Shown here: in pieces, positions 1 to 8,724 of the stretch
Layout of the letters: every line of letters begins with the position of its first letter
How positions within the stretch are numbered: position 1 is the first letter of the stretch
Assembly (NCBI RefSeq): GCF_002091475.1
Contig: NZ_BCTR01000040.1
Coordinates: forward strand, 1 to 57,368
DNA from: Sphingomonas azotifigens NBRC 15497
GTDB lineage: Bacteria; Pseudomonadota; Alphaproteobacteria; Sphingomonadales; Sphingomonadaceae
DNA length: 57,368 bases
Reading direction: 5' to 3'
Notes under the pieces: generated by a model
Databases searched by the model: none
Seen by the model: the letters and a program-made list of their open reading frames with translations, nothing else
Told to the model about the DNA's origin: nothing
Position numbers and translations under genes: made by a program

Positions 1-54
1 GGGGGGGGGGGCTGCGCCGCCTCAGCACTTCTTCCACGTCGTTCCCTCCCCCGA

Positions 55-76
55 CCCCTCCCGCAAGCGGGAGGGG
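55..76. terminator. Perfect hairpin upstream of the first gene
   Basis: CCCCTCCCGC and GCGGGAGGGG form a perfect 10-bp inverted repeat around an AA loop. It lacks a following T run, so it is either a stem of the palindromic repeat family seen elsewhere in the window or a factor-assisted terminator for a gene to the left. The first eleven bases of the window are a G homopolymer. Confidence 0.5.
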
Positions 77-100
77 AGCGATAGCCTCAGGAGTTTCGCC

Positions 101-976
101 ATGCGCCTCTTCCTCCTCGCCTCCGCCCTGGTCGTCGCCACGCCGGCACTCGCCCAGCAGACCGCCGATTATTCGGTCGGGCCCCAGTACGACACCACGC
201 ACGTCTATGTGCCGGAAGACCAGTTCGACAGCTTCGTCACCAGCTTCCAGGCGACGTTCGGCGGCACCACCAGCAAGCAGGGCGTGTTCCAGGTGACGCC
301 CACCACCAGCCTGACCAAGTCGCAGCTGGTGCTGACGCCCGCCGGGACCGTTTCGGTATTCGGGTTCAAGACGCCGATCCCGTTCCCGTTCGGCGACGAG
401 CGTACCGGCTATCTGGTGACCGACATCGACGCCGCGGTGAAGGCCGCCGTCCAGCACGGCGCGGTCCGCCGGCTGGTGACCTTTCCCGATCCGATCGGCC
501 GTGATTCGCTGATTCAGTGGCCGGGGGGCGTGAACATGCAGATCTACTGGCACACCACCAAGCCGAGCTACACGCCGCTGGAAACGGTGCCCGAGAACCG
601 CATCTACCTGACCGAGGACGTCGCCGATCGCTTTGTGAAGAGCTGGGTCGGCTATGCGCATGGCAAGATCACCGCCGATGATCGCGCCGCGTCTGGCGCC
701 GAGGTCGGCGAGCCCGGCAAGACGATCCGCCGCATTTCGATCACCAGCGGCTATGGCAAGATGGTGGTGTTCGTCACCGATGGCCTGCTGCCCTGGCCCT
801 ATGGCCGCGACATGACCGGCTATGCGGTGCCCGATCTCGACGCGACGCTCGCCAAGGCCAAGGCCGCCGGCGTCGAGACGCTGGTGCAGCCTTATGCCGC
901 AGCCGGTGGCCGCGCGGCGATCGTGCGCTTCCCCGGCGGCTATATCGCCGAGATCCACGGCCCCGCGGCCAAGTGA
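101..976 (+). CDS. Exported tandem VOC (glyoxalase-fold) protein
   Basis: The protein has 291 residues. Residues 1-19 form a clear Sec signal peptide (MRLFLLASALVVATPALA, cut before QQ), so it should be periplasmic. The mature part is an internal duplication: FPFGDERTGYLVTDID in the first half matches WPYGRDMTGYAVPDLD in the second, and each half ends in a WPGG or FPGG strand typical of the vicinal-oxygen-chelate fold. VOC proteins include glyoxalases, ring-cleaving dioxygenases and binding proteins. No complete metal triad is obvious by eye, so the reaction cannot be named. The stop overlaps the start region of the DoxX gene, which suggests co-translation. A GGAG-like element (caggag, about 90-95) lies upstream of the ATG. 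Confidence 0.8.
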   Translation: MRLFLLASALVVATPALAQQTADYSVGPQYDTTHVYVPEDQFDSFVTSFQATFGGTTSKQGVFQVTPTTSLTKSQLVLTPAGTVSVFGFKTPIPFPFGDERTGYLVTDIDAAVKAAVQHGAVRRLVTFPDPIGRDSLIQWPGGVNMQIYWHTTKPSYTPLETVPENRIYLTEDVADRFVKSWVGYAHGKITADDRAASGAEVGEPGKTIRRISITSGYGKMVVFVTDGLLPWPYGRDMTGYAVPDLDATLAKAKAAGVETLVQPYAAAGGRAAIVRFPGGYIAEIHGPAAK

Positions 977-978
977 CC

Positions 979-1404
979 ATGGCGACGCCGGACCCCCGCT
1001 TCGTCGACGCCATTCTCGACTGGCGGCCGACCTGGTTCCTCGCCCGGCTGCTGCTGGTAGGCGCATACCTGCTCGGCGGACTGGTCAAGCTAACCGACTG
1101 GCACGGCGCAGTGGCGGAGCAGGCGCATTTCGGCATGCACCCGCCCGTGCTCTGGGCGGCGCTGACCATCGCGGTGGAACTGGTCGGGCCGGTGCTGATC
1201 CTCACCGGCCGCTGGGTCTGGCTGGGCGCGGGGATGCTGGGGGTGTTCACCCTGCTCGCCGCTTTCACCGCCAATGCCTTCTGGTCCATGCCGCCAGGCC
1301 CCGAGCGGTTCGGCGCGACCAACGCCTTCTTCGAGCATCTCGGCCTGATCGGCGGCTTCGTCCTGGCGGCGCTGGTGGCGGAGCAGGCGAAGCGCCGTGG
1401 CTAG
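979..1404 (+). CDS. DoxX-family membrane protein
   Basis: This 141-residue protein is mostly hydrophobic, with about four membrane helices (for example RLLLVGAYLLGGLVKL and WLGAGMLGVFTLLAAFTANAF). The pattern, with a short N-terminal segment leading into RLLL..YLLGGLVKL, is that of the DoxX/DUF417-like inner-membrane family. Some members work with sulfur or redox enzymes, but most have no assigned reaction. I chose the ATG at 979; a GTG at 973 overlapping the previous stop is the alternative. It sits between the exported VOC protein and the porin with essentially no gaps, so the three are probably one transcript. Confidence 0.75.
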   Translation: MATPDPRFVDAILDWRPTWFLARLLLVGAYLLGGLVKLTDWHGAVAEQAHFGMHPPVLWAALTIAVELVGPVLILTGRWVWLGAGMLGVFTLLAAFTANAFWSMPPGPERFGATNAFFEHLGLIGGFVLAALVAEQAKRRG

Positions 1405-2896
1405 CCTTGCCGCGGTGGTGGTGCTGGTAGCGGCAGCGCAGATCCAGCCCGACGCCGCCACGCCCGAAACCGTCATCCCCGCGAAGGCGGGGATCCATTC
1501 GCCAGTGCGTTCGCAGCAGAAGCCGATCCGGCAGCCCCAATGGATCCCCGCCTCCGCGGGGATGACGATTGTGGGGGAGGGGCAGACCGCATCCACCCCC
1601 GCCCCCGAACCCTGGCAGGCGCCGACGCTCAGCATCACCCGCTATGACGAGGACTGGTCCGACCTCGCCGATGCCGAGAAGCGCGCGCACCATTGGACCG
1701 GGCCGTTCAAGTACATCCCGCTCGGCGGCGATGCGTGGCTCTCCACCGGCATCGAGGTCCGGCTGCGCAGCGAATCCTTTGCCAATAACGCGCTGGGCAA
1801 CGCCGCCTCGCCCGACGATGCGTATCTCTGGACCCGCGCGCTGCCCTATGCCGATCTCCATGTCGGCCGCGTCCGCGCCTTTGCCCAGCCGATCCTCGCC
1901 TATGCCGCCGGCGTTCGCCCCGCTGCCGGCCCGGTCGACCAGACCCGCACGGACCTGCTCCAGGGCTTTGCCGAGCTCGATCTCGGCGCGGTCACCCTGC
2001 GCGGCGGGCGGCAGATGCTGTCGCTCGGCACCGAGCGGCTGATCGGCACCCGCTACGGCCCCAATGTGCCGCTCGCCTTTGACGGGGTGCGCGGGATCGT
2101 GGCGGTGGGCCAGGCCAGGATCAGCCTGCTCGCCGTCGCGCCGGTGGCACCGCGGCTCAGCACCTTCGACGACCGCACCTCGCCGACCAAGCGGCTCTGG
2201 GGCGCCTATGCCGTGCTGCCGGGGATCGACCTCTATTATCTCGGCTATCGCAACCGCACCGCGCATTTCGTCGACCGCACCGGCCGCGAGCTGCGCCACA
2301 GTTTCGGCGCGCGCGTCTATGGCGCGCGCGACAACTGGCACTGGAATGTCGAGGGGGTCGCCCAGTTCGGTCGCTTCGCCGACGGGCCGATCGCTGCCTG
2401 GACGCTCGGCACCGAACTCGGCCGCAAATTGCCGACCCTGCCCTTCGCGCCCGACGCGGTGCTCCGCTTCAACGTGATCAGCGGCGACGGCCATGCCGGG
2501 GATCGCCGGCTCGGCACGTTCAACGCGCTGTTCCCCAAGGGCAAATATTTCGGCGAGCTGTCGCCGGTCGGCCCCTATAACTTGATCAACCTCAACCCGC
2601 GCATCGCCGGCACGCTGGGCGGCGACGTCTCCGCCAGCGTCGCCGGCAGCGCCTATTGGCGCTACAGCACGGCGGACGGCGTATACGACATCCCCGGCAA
2701 TCTGCTCCGCGCCCCCGGCACCAGCCGCGCCCGCTTCATCGGCAAGCAGATCGAAGGCGCGATCGCCTGGCAGGCGACCGCCGAACTCGAGCTTTCCGCC
2801 TCGCTCTCCTTCTTCCAGGCCGGCCGCTTCCTGCGCGAAACCGGCGCGCCCCGCCCGATCCGGATGATCGGCCTGGAAAGCAACTTCCGATTCTGA
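1397..2896 (+). CDS. Alginate-export-type outer membrane porin with an inserted repeat
   Basis: The product has 499 residues and resembles the alginate export family (AlgE-like barrels). It is rich in alternating beta strands and ends in an aromatic residue (LESNFRF), as outer-membrane barrels do. The start is a GTG overlapping the DoxX stop by eight bases; the first 15 residues look like a short signal peptide. Residues 25-57 are encoded by a palindromic repeat (1471-1567) that stays in frame and lies before the conserved region starting near WQAPTLSITRYDEDW. Conservation therefore begins after the insertion and the barrel is intact. The substrate cannot be told from sequence; family members pass alginate, small organic acids or hydrocarbons. 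Confidence 0.75.
   Translation: MASLAAVVVLVAAAQIQPDAATPETVIPAKAGIHSPVRSQQKPIRQPQWIPASAGMTIVGEGQTASTPAPEPWQAPTLSITRYDEDWSDLADAEKRAHHWTGPFKYIPLGGDAWLSTGIEVRLRSESFANNALGNAASPDDAYLWTRALPYADLHVGRVRAFAQPILAYAAGVRPAAGPVDQTRTDLLQGFAELDLGAVTLRGGRQMLSLGTERLIGTRYGPNVPLAFDGVRGIVAVGQARISLLAVAPVAPRLSTFDDRTSPTKRLWGAYAVLPGIDLYYLGYRNRTAHFVDRTGRELRHSFGARVYGARDNWHWNVEGVAQFGRFADGPIAAWTLGTELGRKLPTLPFAPDAVLRFNVISGDGHAGDRRLGTFNALFPKGKYFGELSPVGPYNLINLNPRIAGTLGGDVSASVAGSAYWRYSTADGVYDIPGNLLRAPGTSRARFIGKQIEGAIAWQATAELELSASLSFFQAGRFLRETGAPRPIRMIGLESNFRF
1471..1567. repeat. 97-bp palindromic repeat, copy 1, inside a coding region
   Basis: The ends are 27-bp inverted repeats with one mismatch, beginning CGTCATCCCCGCGAAGG and ending GCGGGGATGACG. 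A second element of exactly the same length and the same termini lies at 23497-23593. This copy is read through in frame by the porin gene and gives the peptides VIPAKAGIH and WIPASAGMT, which are widely seen in databases as translations of such repeats. It is a REP/MITE-like non-autonomous element; no transposase for it is visible here. Confidence 0.85.
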
Positions 2897-2907
2897 GGAC
2901 TCCCGCC

Positions 2908-3609
2908 ATGGCCGATTCCAAGACCGCAGCTTCCCCGCTTCCCCCGCTGCTCCTGCTGCTTTCCGTCACCACGGGCCTTGTCGACGCGGTGAGCGTGCTC
3001 GGGCTGGGCAAGGTGTTCACCGCGAACATGACCGGGAACATCGTGTTCCTCGGCTTCGCGGCGGCGGGCACGCCGGGCTTCACCATCACGCCCTATATCG
3101 TCGCGCTGGCATCCTTCCTCGCCGGCGCGCTGGTGGCGGGCAAGGTCGGCGCGCATCTTGCCGGGCAGCCGCTGCGGCGCTGGCTGGTGCTGGCCGCGGT
3201 GATCGAGGCCGTGCTGTTCGGCATCGCCGCGGGCGTCGCCGCCTGGGCCGGCGCGATCGGCATCCTGCCCGAGACCTGCGTGTTCGCGATCATTGCCCTC
3301 ACCGCGATCGCGATGGGCTTCCGCAACGCGACGATCCGCCAGCTCAAGGTGCCGGACCTTACCACCACCGTGCTGACGCTGACGCTGACCGGCATCGCCG
3401 CCGATTCGCACTTCGCCGGCGGCCGCAACCCCAATATCGGGCGGCGACTTGCGGCAGTGGTGGCGATCCTGCTCGGCGCGTTCCTGGGGGCCGTGCTGGT
3501 CAACCGCTACGGCCTGGCGATTCCGCTGCTGGTCGCGGGGCTTACCGTGCTGGTCGGCACGCTTGCCTGTGTCCGCCATCCGATCGCGGCCGAACCTCTT
3601 CGCGCCTGA
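2908..3609 (+). CDS. DUF1275 (YoaK-like) membrane protein
   Basis: This 233-residue integral membrane protein has about six hydrophobic helices. The segment TTGLVDAVSVLGLGKVFTAN followed by MTGNIVFLG is diagnostic of the DUF1275/YoaK family, whose function is unknown. The ATG at 2908 follows a GAGGA element at a normal distance and lies 11 bases after the porin stop, so it is likely the last gene of the same operon. Confidence 0.85.
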   Translation: MADSKTAASPLPPLLLLLSVTTGLVDAVSVLGLGKVFTANMTGNIVFLGFAAAGTPGFTITPYIVALASFLAGALVAGKVGAHLAGQPLRRWLVLAAVIEAVLFGIAAGVAAWAGAIGILPETCVFAIIALTAIAMGFRNATIRQLKVPDLTTTVLTLTLTGIAADSHFAGGRNPNIGRRLAAVVAILLGAFLGAVLVNRYGLAIPLLVAGLTVLVGTLACVRHPIAAEPLRA

Positions 3610-3694
3610 GCGCGCGCTGCCTCCGCAGCATGTCGGACGTGCAACGATCGCCGAATGGGCGTACAAGCACGCTGCATAACCGGTGGACGAAGCG

Positions 3695-4960
3695 ATGGGC
3701 ACGGCGACGGTCTGGCGAGCGGGTGCGGTGGTTCTCGGCGCGGCGGGGCTCGCCGCGTGCAGCGGCGGCGGTTCTGGGAGCAGCGGCGGCGGGACGGTCG
3801 TGACGCCTTCCACCCCCACCGTCGCCGGTGCACCGACGATCGGCACCGCGACCGCCGGGGACGGCAGCGCCGCGATCGCCTTCACCGCCCCCGCCAGCAA
3901 CGGCGGCGCGACGATCACCGGCTATACGGCGAGCTGCACCGGCGGCGGCGCCACCCGCACCGGCACCGGCACGGCGAGCCCGATCACCGTTGCCGAGCTC
4001 ACCAACGGCACCGCCTATAGCTGTTCGGTGACCGCCACCAACTCGGCCGGCACCAGCGCCGCCTCGGCCACGGTGAGCGTCACGCCCGCGGCAGCCGGCA
4101 GCGGCGGCACCAGCGCTTCCACCGCCGCGGTGCTCTGCCCGTACAGCGGCAGCTATACCGGCAGCTACAGCGGCGCGGGCACGCTCACTGCCACCTGGAG
4201 CTGGACCTGCGGCAGCGGTCGCCGCGCGCTCACCGGCAACGGTCTGCCCGATCACGCGGTCGGCACCTTCCCCAACAGCGCCAACCCCAACCGGATCAGC
4301 GCGCAATCGGTCAGCGTCTCGATGACGCTCACGCCCAGCAAGGCGAGCAGCGACTATGTCAGCGGCCCGGGCAAGGTGATCGGCTATGCGCTGAACAGCG
4401 TGAAGTTCGATCCCGGCACCGCCGGCACCTGCGCGGGCACCGCCACCAAGGCGAGCGACTGCAACCTCGCCAACGGCACCGACACGTGGAAGATCGAGGC
4501 GCTGGGCCAATCGGTGTTCGATTTCGGCGTCGATACCAACAACGCCCATGTGCAGCCGACCGGCGAATATCATTATCACGGCATGCCCGAGGCGCTGCTC
4601 ACCGCCGCCGGCGCGTCCGCCGCGAACAAGAAGATGGTGCTGATCGGCTGGGCGTCGGACGGCTATCCGGTCTATGCGCGCTATTGCTATTCGGTGGCGA
4701 GCGACGCGACCAGCGCGCTCAAGGTCTGCACCGGCAGCTATACGCTGGACAGCACGCCCGATGCCGGTCGCCCCTCGACCAGCTGGGTGCCACTGGGTGC
4801 GTTCCAGAGCGACTGGAACTATACCGCCGGATCGGGCGACCTCGACAATTGCAATGGCCGCACCGGCGTGACGCCCGAATTCCCGAACGGCATCTATTAT
4901 TACATGGTCACCGACAGCTATCCGTATTTCGGCCGCTGCCTGAAGGGGAACGTGCAATAG
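3695..4960 (+). CDS. YHYH-domain lipoprotein with a fibronectin type III domain
   Basis: The 421-residue protein starts with a lipoprotein signal: hydrophobic residues 9-21, then the lipobox LAAC with Cys22 as the lipid anchor, then a Gly/Ser linker. Residues about 40-130 form a fibronectin type III domain (GYTASCTGGG, LTNGTAYSCSVTATNSAGTS). The C-terminal half is a YHYH domain with its signature GEYHYHGMPEAL (Tyr292-His295) and several cysteines. YHYH proteins are secreted and of unknown activity; the histidine motif invites metal binding, which is inference. The ATG at 3695 was chosen over an in-frame GTG at 3683. It is followed directly by a HupE-like membrane protein, with stop and start overlapping. 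Confidence 0.8.
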   Translation: MGTATVWRAGAVVLGAAGLAACSGGGSGSSGGGTVVTPSTPTVAGAPTIGTATAGDGSAAIAFTAPASNGGATITGYTASCTGGGATRTGTGTASPITVAELTNGTAYSCSVTATNSAGTSAASATVSVTPAAAGSGGTSASTAAVLCPYSGSYTGSYSGAGTLTATWSWTCGSGRRALTGNGLPDHAVGTFPNSANPNRISAQSVSVSMTLTPSKASSDYVSGPGKVIGYALNSVKFDPGTAGTCAGTATKASDCNLANGTDTWKIEALGQSVFDFGVDTNNAHVQPTGEYHYHGMPEALLTAAGASAANKKMVLIGWASDGYPVYARYCYSVASDATSALKVCTGSYTLDSTPDAGRPSTSWVPLGAFQSDWNYTAGSGDLDNCNGRTGVTPEFPNGIYYYMVTDSYPYFGRCLKGNVQ

Positions 4961-6027
4961 CCGGGTTCCTGCGCGGGATTCTGTTGCTGGCGCTGCTGCT
5001 GCCGTCGGCTGCCTGGGCGCATCTGCTGCCGCGCCAAAACGCGACGCTGCACGTGGAGCGCGACCGCGCCTATCTGGCGGTGTCGGTGCCCGTCTCGGCG
5101 TTCACCGACGTCGACGACAATCGGGACGGGCTGCTCGATGCGGGCGAGCTGGGGCGCCATGCCGAGGCGATCGGCGCCCAGTTCCGCGCGCGGTTTCACG
5201 TCCTGCAAGGCGCGCGGGCGGCCCCGCTCGCCTTCACTTGGGTCGCGCATCCGGGCAGCGATTCCGGGCTGAGCGATCCCACCCCCTATGTGGTGGTAAT
5301 GGCCGGCGCCCAGCTGGCCGCGCCGGTCGAGACGGTGACGCTCGCCACCGATCTCTTCGGCGCCACCGCGCAGGATGCCCGCTATGTGGTCCGCGCCCGG
5401 ATCGGCGACCGCATCGAGGCGGGCGTGCTCGATCCTGTCAGCCCGCGCCATGTCTTCTTTCGCGGACCGGGCGCCTTGTTCGCCGTGTTCCTGGGTGTCG
5501 GCATCGAGCACATCCTGCTTGGCTATGACCATCTGCTGTTCCTGCTCACCATCCTGATGGGGGTGGCGGGCTGGCGCCGCTGGATCGCCGTCGTCACCGC
5601 CTTCACCTTGGCGCACAGCATCACGCTGACGCTCGGCGCGCTGGGCCTGGTGCGGCTCGACCCCGCGATCGTCGAGCCGGGGATCGCGCTGAGCATCGCC
5701 GCGATGGCGGCGCTCAACCTGTTCGGCCCCGCAGCCCCGCGCGCCCGGATCGGCATCGTCTTCGCTTGCGGGCTGCTCCACGGCCTCGGCTTTGCCGGGG
5801 TGCTGACCGAGATGGGGCTCGGGCAGGGCAATCGCCTCGCAACGCTGGCCGGTTTCAATCTCGGCGTCGAACTCGGGCAATTGCTGTTCCTGGGAGCGCT
5901 GCTCGGCGCGGCGGCGCTGCTGGCGCGGGCAGGGCAGGGGCGGCTGGCGGCGGCACTGCCGCGCTTCGCTTCGATGCTGGCGCTGCTGCTCGGGCTGATC
6001 CTGCTGGCGATGCGCCTGCCCCTTTGA
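4957..6027 (+). CDS. HupE/UreJ-family membrane protein with an EF-hand-like loop
   Basis: The product has a signal peptide ([18 protein letters not shown] then HLLPRQN), a periplasmic N-terminal domain, and a membrane domain with about six helices starting near [18 protein letters not shown]. The membrane part has the conserved [26 protein letters not shown] and [10 protein letters not shown] histidine motifs of the HupE/UreJ_2 family, thought to move nickel or another metal. Residues 51-62 ([12 protein letters not shown]) resemble an EF-hand calcium loop. No ATG or GTG gives this reading frame near the signal peptide. ATA at 4957 has AAGGGGAA (4943-4950) at ideal spacing and overlaps the previous TAG; CTG at 4969 is the alternative. 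The start is therefore uncertain, the family fairly sure. Confidence 0.75.
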   Translation: MAGFLRGILLLALLLPSAAWAHLLPRQNATLHVERDRAYLAVSVPVSAFTDVDDNRDGLLDAGELGRHAEAIGAQFRARFHVLQGARAAPLAFTWVAHPGSDSGLSDPTPYVVVMAGAQLAAPVETVTLATDLFGATAQDARYVVRARIGDRIEAGVLDPVSPRHVFFRGPGALFAVFLGVGIEHILLGYDHLLFLLTILMGVAGWRRWIAVVTAFTLAHSITLTLGALGLVRLDPAIVEPGIALSIAAMAALNLFGPAAPRARIGIVFACGLLHGLGFAGVLTEMGLGQGNRLATLAGFNLGVELGQLLFLGALLGAAALLARAGQGRLAAALPRFASMLALLLGLILLAMRLPL

Positions 6028-6058
6028 CAGGCCGGCGATCGCTCCCTATCGGCCAGCC

Positions 6059-7618
6059 ATGACGCTCCAGCACACCGACTCCATCCTGATCGTCGATTTC
6101 GGCAGCCAGGTGACCCAGCTGATCGCGCGCCGCGTTCGCGAAGCCGGGGTCTATTCCGAGATCGCGCCCTTCACCACCGCCGCCGAGGCCTTTGCCCGGA
6201 TGCAGCCCAAGGGCATCATCCTCTCCGGCTCGCCCGCCTCGGTGCTCGACGAGGGCTCCCCGCGTGTGCCGCAGGAAATTTTCGACAGCGGCCTGCCGGT
6301 GCTCGGCATCTGCTACGGCCAGCAGGTGATGATGCACCAGCTCGGCGGCGAGGTCGTGCTGGGCGACAGCGGCGAGTTCGGCCGGGCCTTTATCGAGATC
6401 CAGGACGGCTGCGTGCTGTTCGACGGCCTGTGGCAGGAAAACGAAAGCCACCAGGTGTGGATGAGCCATGGCGACAAGGTCGTTCAGCTCGCCCCGGGCT
6501 TCCGTCCGGTCGCAACCAGCCCCGGATCGCCCTATGCGGTGATCGCCAACGACGCGCGCCGCTATTACGCGATGCAGTTCCACCCCGAAGTGGTGCACAC
6601 CCCCGATGGCGCCAAGCTGCTGGCGAACTTCGTGCGCCATGTCTGCGGCCTGTCGGGCGACTGGACGATGGCCGAGTTTCGCGCCGCCAAGATCGCCGAG
6701 ATCCGCGCGCAGGTGGGCAGCGGCAAGGTGATCTGCGGCCTGTCGGGCGGTGTCGATTCCGCGGTCGCCGCGGTGCTGATCCACGAGGCGATCGGCGACC
6801 AGCTGACCTGCGTGTTCGTCGACCACGGGCTGATGCGCGCCGGCGAGGCCGACCAGGTGGTGAGCCTGTTCCGCGGCCACTACAACATCCCGCTCGTCCA
6901 TGTGAACGCCGAGACGCTGTTCCTGAACGGCCTTGCCGGGGTTACCGACCCCGAGGCGAAGCGCAAGTTCATCGGCAAGACCTTCATCGACGTGTTCGAG
7001 GACGAGGCCAAGAAGATCGGCGGCGCCGATTTCCTGGCGCAGGGCACGCTCTATCCGGACGTGATCGAGAGCGTCAGCTTCACCGGCGGTCCGTCCGTGA
7101 CGATCAAGAGCCACCACAATGTCGGCGGCCTGCCCGCGCGGATGAACATGCAGCTGGTCGAGCCGCTGCGCGAGCTGTTCAAGGACGAGGTCCGCGCGCT
7201 CGGCCGCGAACTGGGCCTGCCCGATGTGTTCGTCGGCCGGCACCCCTTCCCGGGGCCGGGCCTGGCGATTCGCATCCCGGGCGAAGTCACCAAAGAACGC
7301 TGCGACATCCTGCGCAAGGCCGACGCGATCTATCTCGAGGAGATCCGCAATGCGGGGCTCTACGACGCGATCTGGCAGGCCTTCGCGGTGCTTACCCCGG
7401 TGCGCAGCGTCGGCGTGATGGGCGACGGGCGGACGTATGACAGCGTGCTGGCGCTGCGCGCGGTAACGTCGATCGACGGCATGACTGCCGAGGCGTTCGA
7501 ATTCCCCGGCGGCTTCCTTCCGCGCGTGGCGACCCGCATCGTCAACGAGGTGCGCGGCGTGAACCGGGTGACCTACGACTATACGAGCAAGCCGCCCGGC
7601 ACGATCGAGTGGGAATGA
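6059..7618 (+). CDS. guaA: GMP synthase (glutamine-hydrolysing)
   Basis: GuaA converts XMP, ATP and glutamine to GMP in the cytoplasm, the last step of guanine nucleotide synthesis. The 519-residue length is normal. The N-terminal class I glutamine amidotransferase shows the nucleophile elbow GICYGQQ (Cys85) and the FHPEVVHT histidine-glutamate. The ATP pyrophosphatase domain has the P-loop SGGVDS at residues 229-234, and the C-terminal dimerisation domain ends in the classic [15 protein letters not shown]. All catalytic elements are present. It is a housekeeping gene, with its own start 31 bases after the HupE-like gene. Confidence 0.97.
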   Translation: MTLQHTDSILIVDFGSQVTQLIARRVREAGVYSEIAPFTTAAEAFARMQPKGIILSGSPASVLDEGSPRVPQEIFDSGLPVLGICYGQQVMMHQLGGEVVLGDSGEFGRAFIEIQDGCVLFDGLWQENESHQVWMSHGDKVVQLAPGFRPVATSPGSPYAVIANDARRYYAMQFHPEVVHTPDGAKLLANFVRHVCGLSGDWTMAEFRAAKIAEIRAQVGSGKVICGLSGGVDSAVAAVLIHEAIGDQLTCVFVDHGLMRAGEADQVVSLFRGHYNIPLVHVNAETLFLNGLAGVTDPEAKRKFIGKTFIDVFEDEAKKIGGADFLAQGTLYPDVIESVSFTGGPSVTIKSHHNVGGLPARMNMQLVEPLRELFKDEVRALGRELGLPDVFVGRHPFPGPGLAIRIPGEVTKERCDILRKADAIYLEEIRNAGLYDAIWQAFAVLTPVRSVGVMGDGRTYDSVLALRAVTSIDGMTAEAFEFPGGFLPRVATRIVNEVRGVNRVTYDYTSKPPGTIEWE

Positions 7619-7652
7619 GGGCGGCGTTGTGGCAGAGCGCGCGCTGACGGGA

Positions 7653-8659
7653 TCAACCCGGCAGCGGGGCTGTCGGGTCGACCAATCCTTCCGCGCGCAT
7701 CTCGCTCCAGAACGCCGCCGGAATCACCGCCTCGAACGCGGTGCGATCTTCGGCGATGCGCTCTGGCCGGCTCGCGCCCGGGATGGTCGCAGCGACTGCA
7801 GGATGGGCCAGCGAGAATTGCAGGCCCGCCGCCTTCATCGAGACGCCGTGCCGGTCGGCGATTGCCTTGATGGCGGCAATCTTCGCCAGGATCTCGGGCG
7901 AGGCAGGCGCATATTCGAAGTTCGGCCCGCCCACGAGGGCGCCGGAGCTATAAGGGCCGCCGACAATCACGCCCAGCCCGCGCTCCTGCACCTTGGGCAT
8001 CAGACGCTGTAATGCGCGGCTATGGTCGAGCAGCGTATAACGGCCCGCAAGTAGAAAGGCGTTGGGCTGCGGCTCGTCGAGGTCTAGCAGGATCTCGATC
8101 GGCTCGACCTTGTTGACCCCGAGCCCCCAGGCCTTGATCACGCCCTCGCTGCGGAGCCGATCCAGCGCGCGGAAGGCGCCGGTGCGGGCTTCCTCGAAGC
8201 GGGCGATCCACTGGTCGCCCAGAAATCCTGCGCCAGGTCGTGCACGAAGACGATCTCGACATGGCTGGTCTGGAGCCGGGTGAGGCTGTCCTCGATCGAC
8301 TTCAGCGTGGCGTCATAGCCATAGTCGTTGACCATCTTGTTCGGGCGTCCATGCGCGAACACATCGCCCTTCTCGCCATGGTCGCGCAGGCTGATGTCCT
8401 CGACCTCGTCGAGCACGACGCGGCCGACCTTGGTGCTGAGCACATAGGCGTCGCGCGGCTTGCTCTTGAGCGCCTCGCCCATGCGCAGTTCGGCAAGGCC
8501 GGCGCCGTAGAAGGGGGCGTTGTCGAAGTAGCGGATGCCGGCGTCCCAGGCGGCAGCGACGGTCTCCAGCGCCTCCGCCTCGGGAATCGCGCGGAACATG
8601 TTGCCGAGCGGCGCGGTGCCGAAGCCGAGCTTGCCTTTCAGGATGGTATCCAGTGCCAT
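7653..8659 (-). pseudogene. Aldo/keto reductase broken by a one-base deletion
   Basis: Read on the minus strand, the gene starts at MALDTILKGKLGFGTAPLGN and shows the AKR catalytic set: Asp and Tyr in YFDNAPFYG, Lys in VLSTKVGR and His in VFVHD. The frame then fails after VHDLAQDF near position 8222. Adding one base restores LGDQWIARFEEAR and leads straight into the second half (VIKAWGLGVNKVEP to the stop at 7653). The total of 1007 bases is one short of a 335-residue gene. It resembles the D-threo-aldose / pyridoxal 4-dehydrogenase branch of the family. Either the gene is inactivated or this is a sequencing or assembly error. It lies downstream of the SDR gene, probably in the same transcript. 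Confidence 0.8.
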
Positions 8660-8724
8660 GCCGTGGTCCTTCCAGTTGCGGAAGCGGCGGGCGTCCACCG
8701 TCGGATGCCCGCCGCGTCCGTGGA

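Noticed and set aside
3542..4957. A 471-codon open frame opposite the YHYH gene
   Set aside because: Low-complexity Ala/Gly/Arg composition, no domain, and the plus-strand YHYH/FnIII protein explains the sequence.
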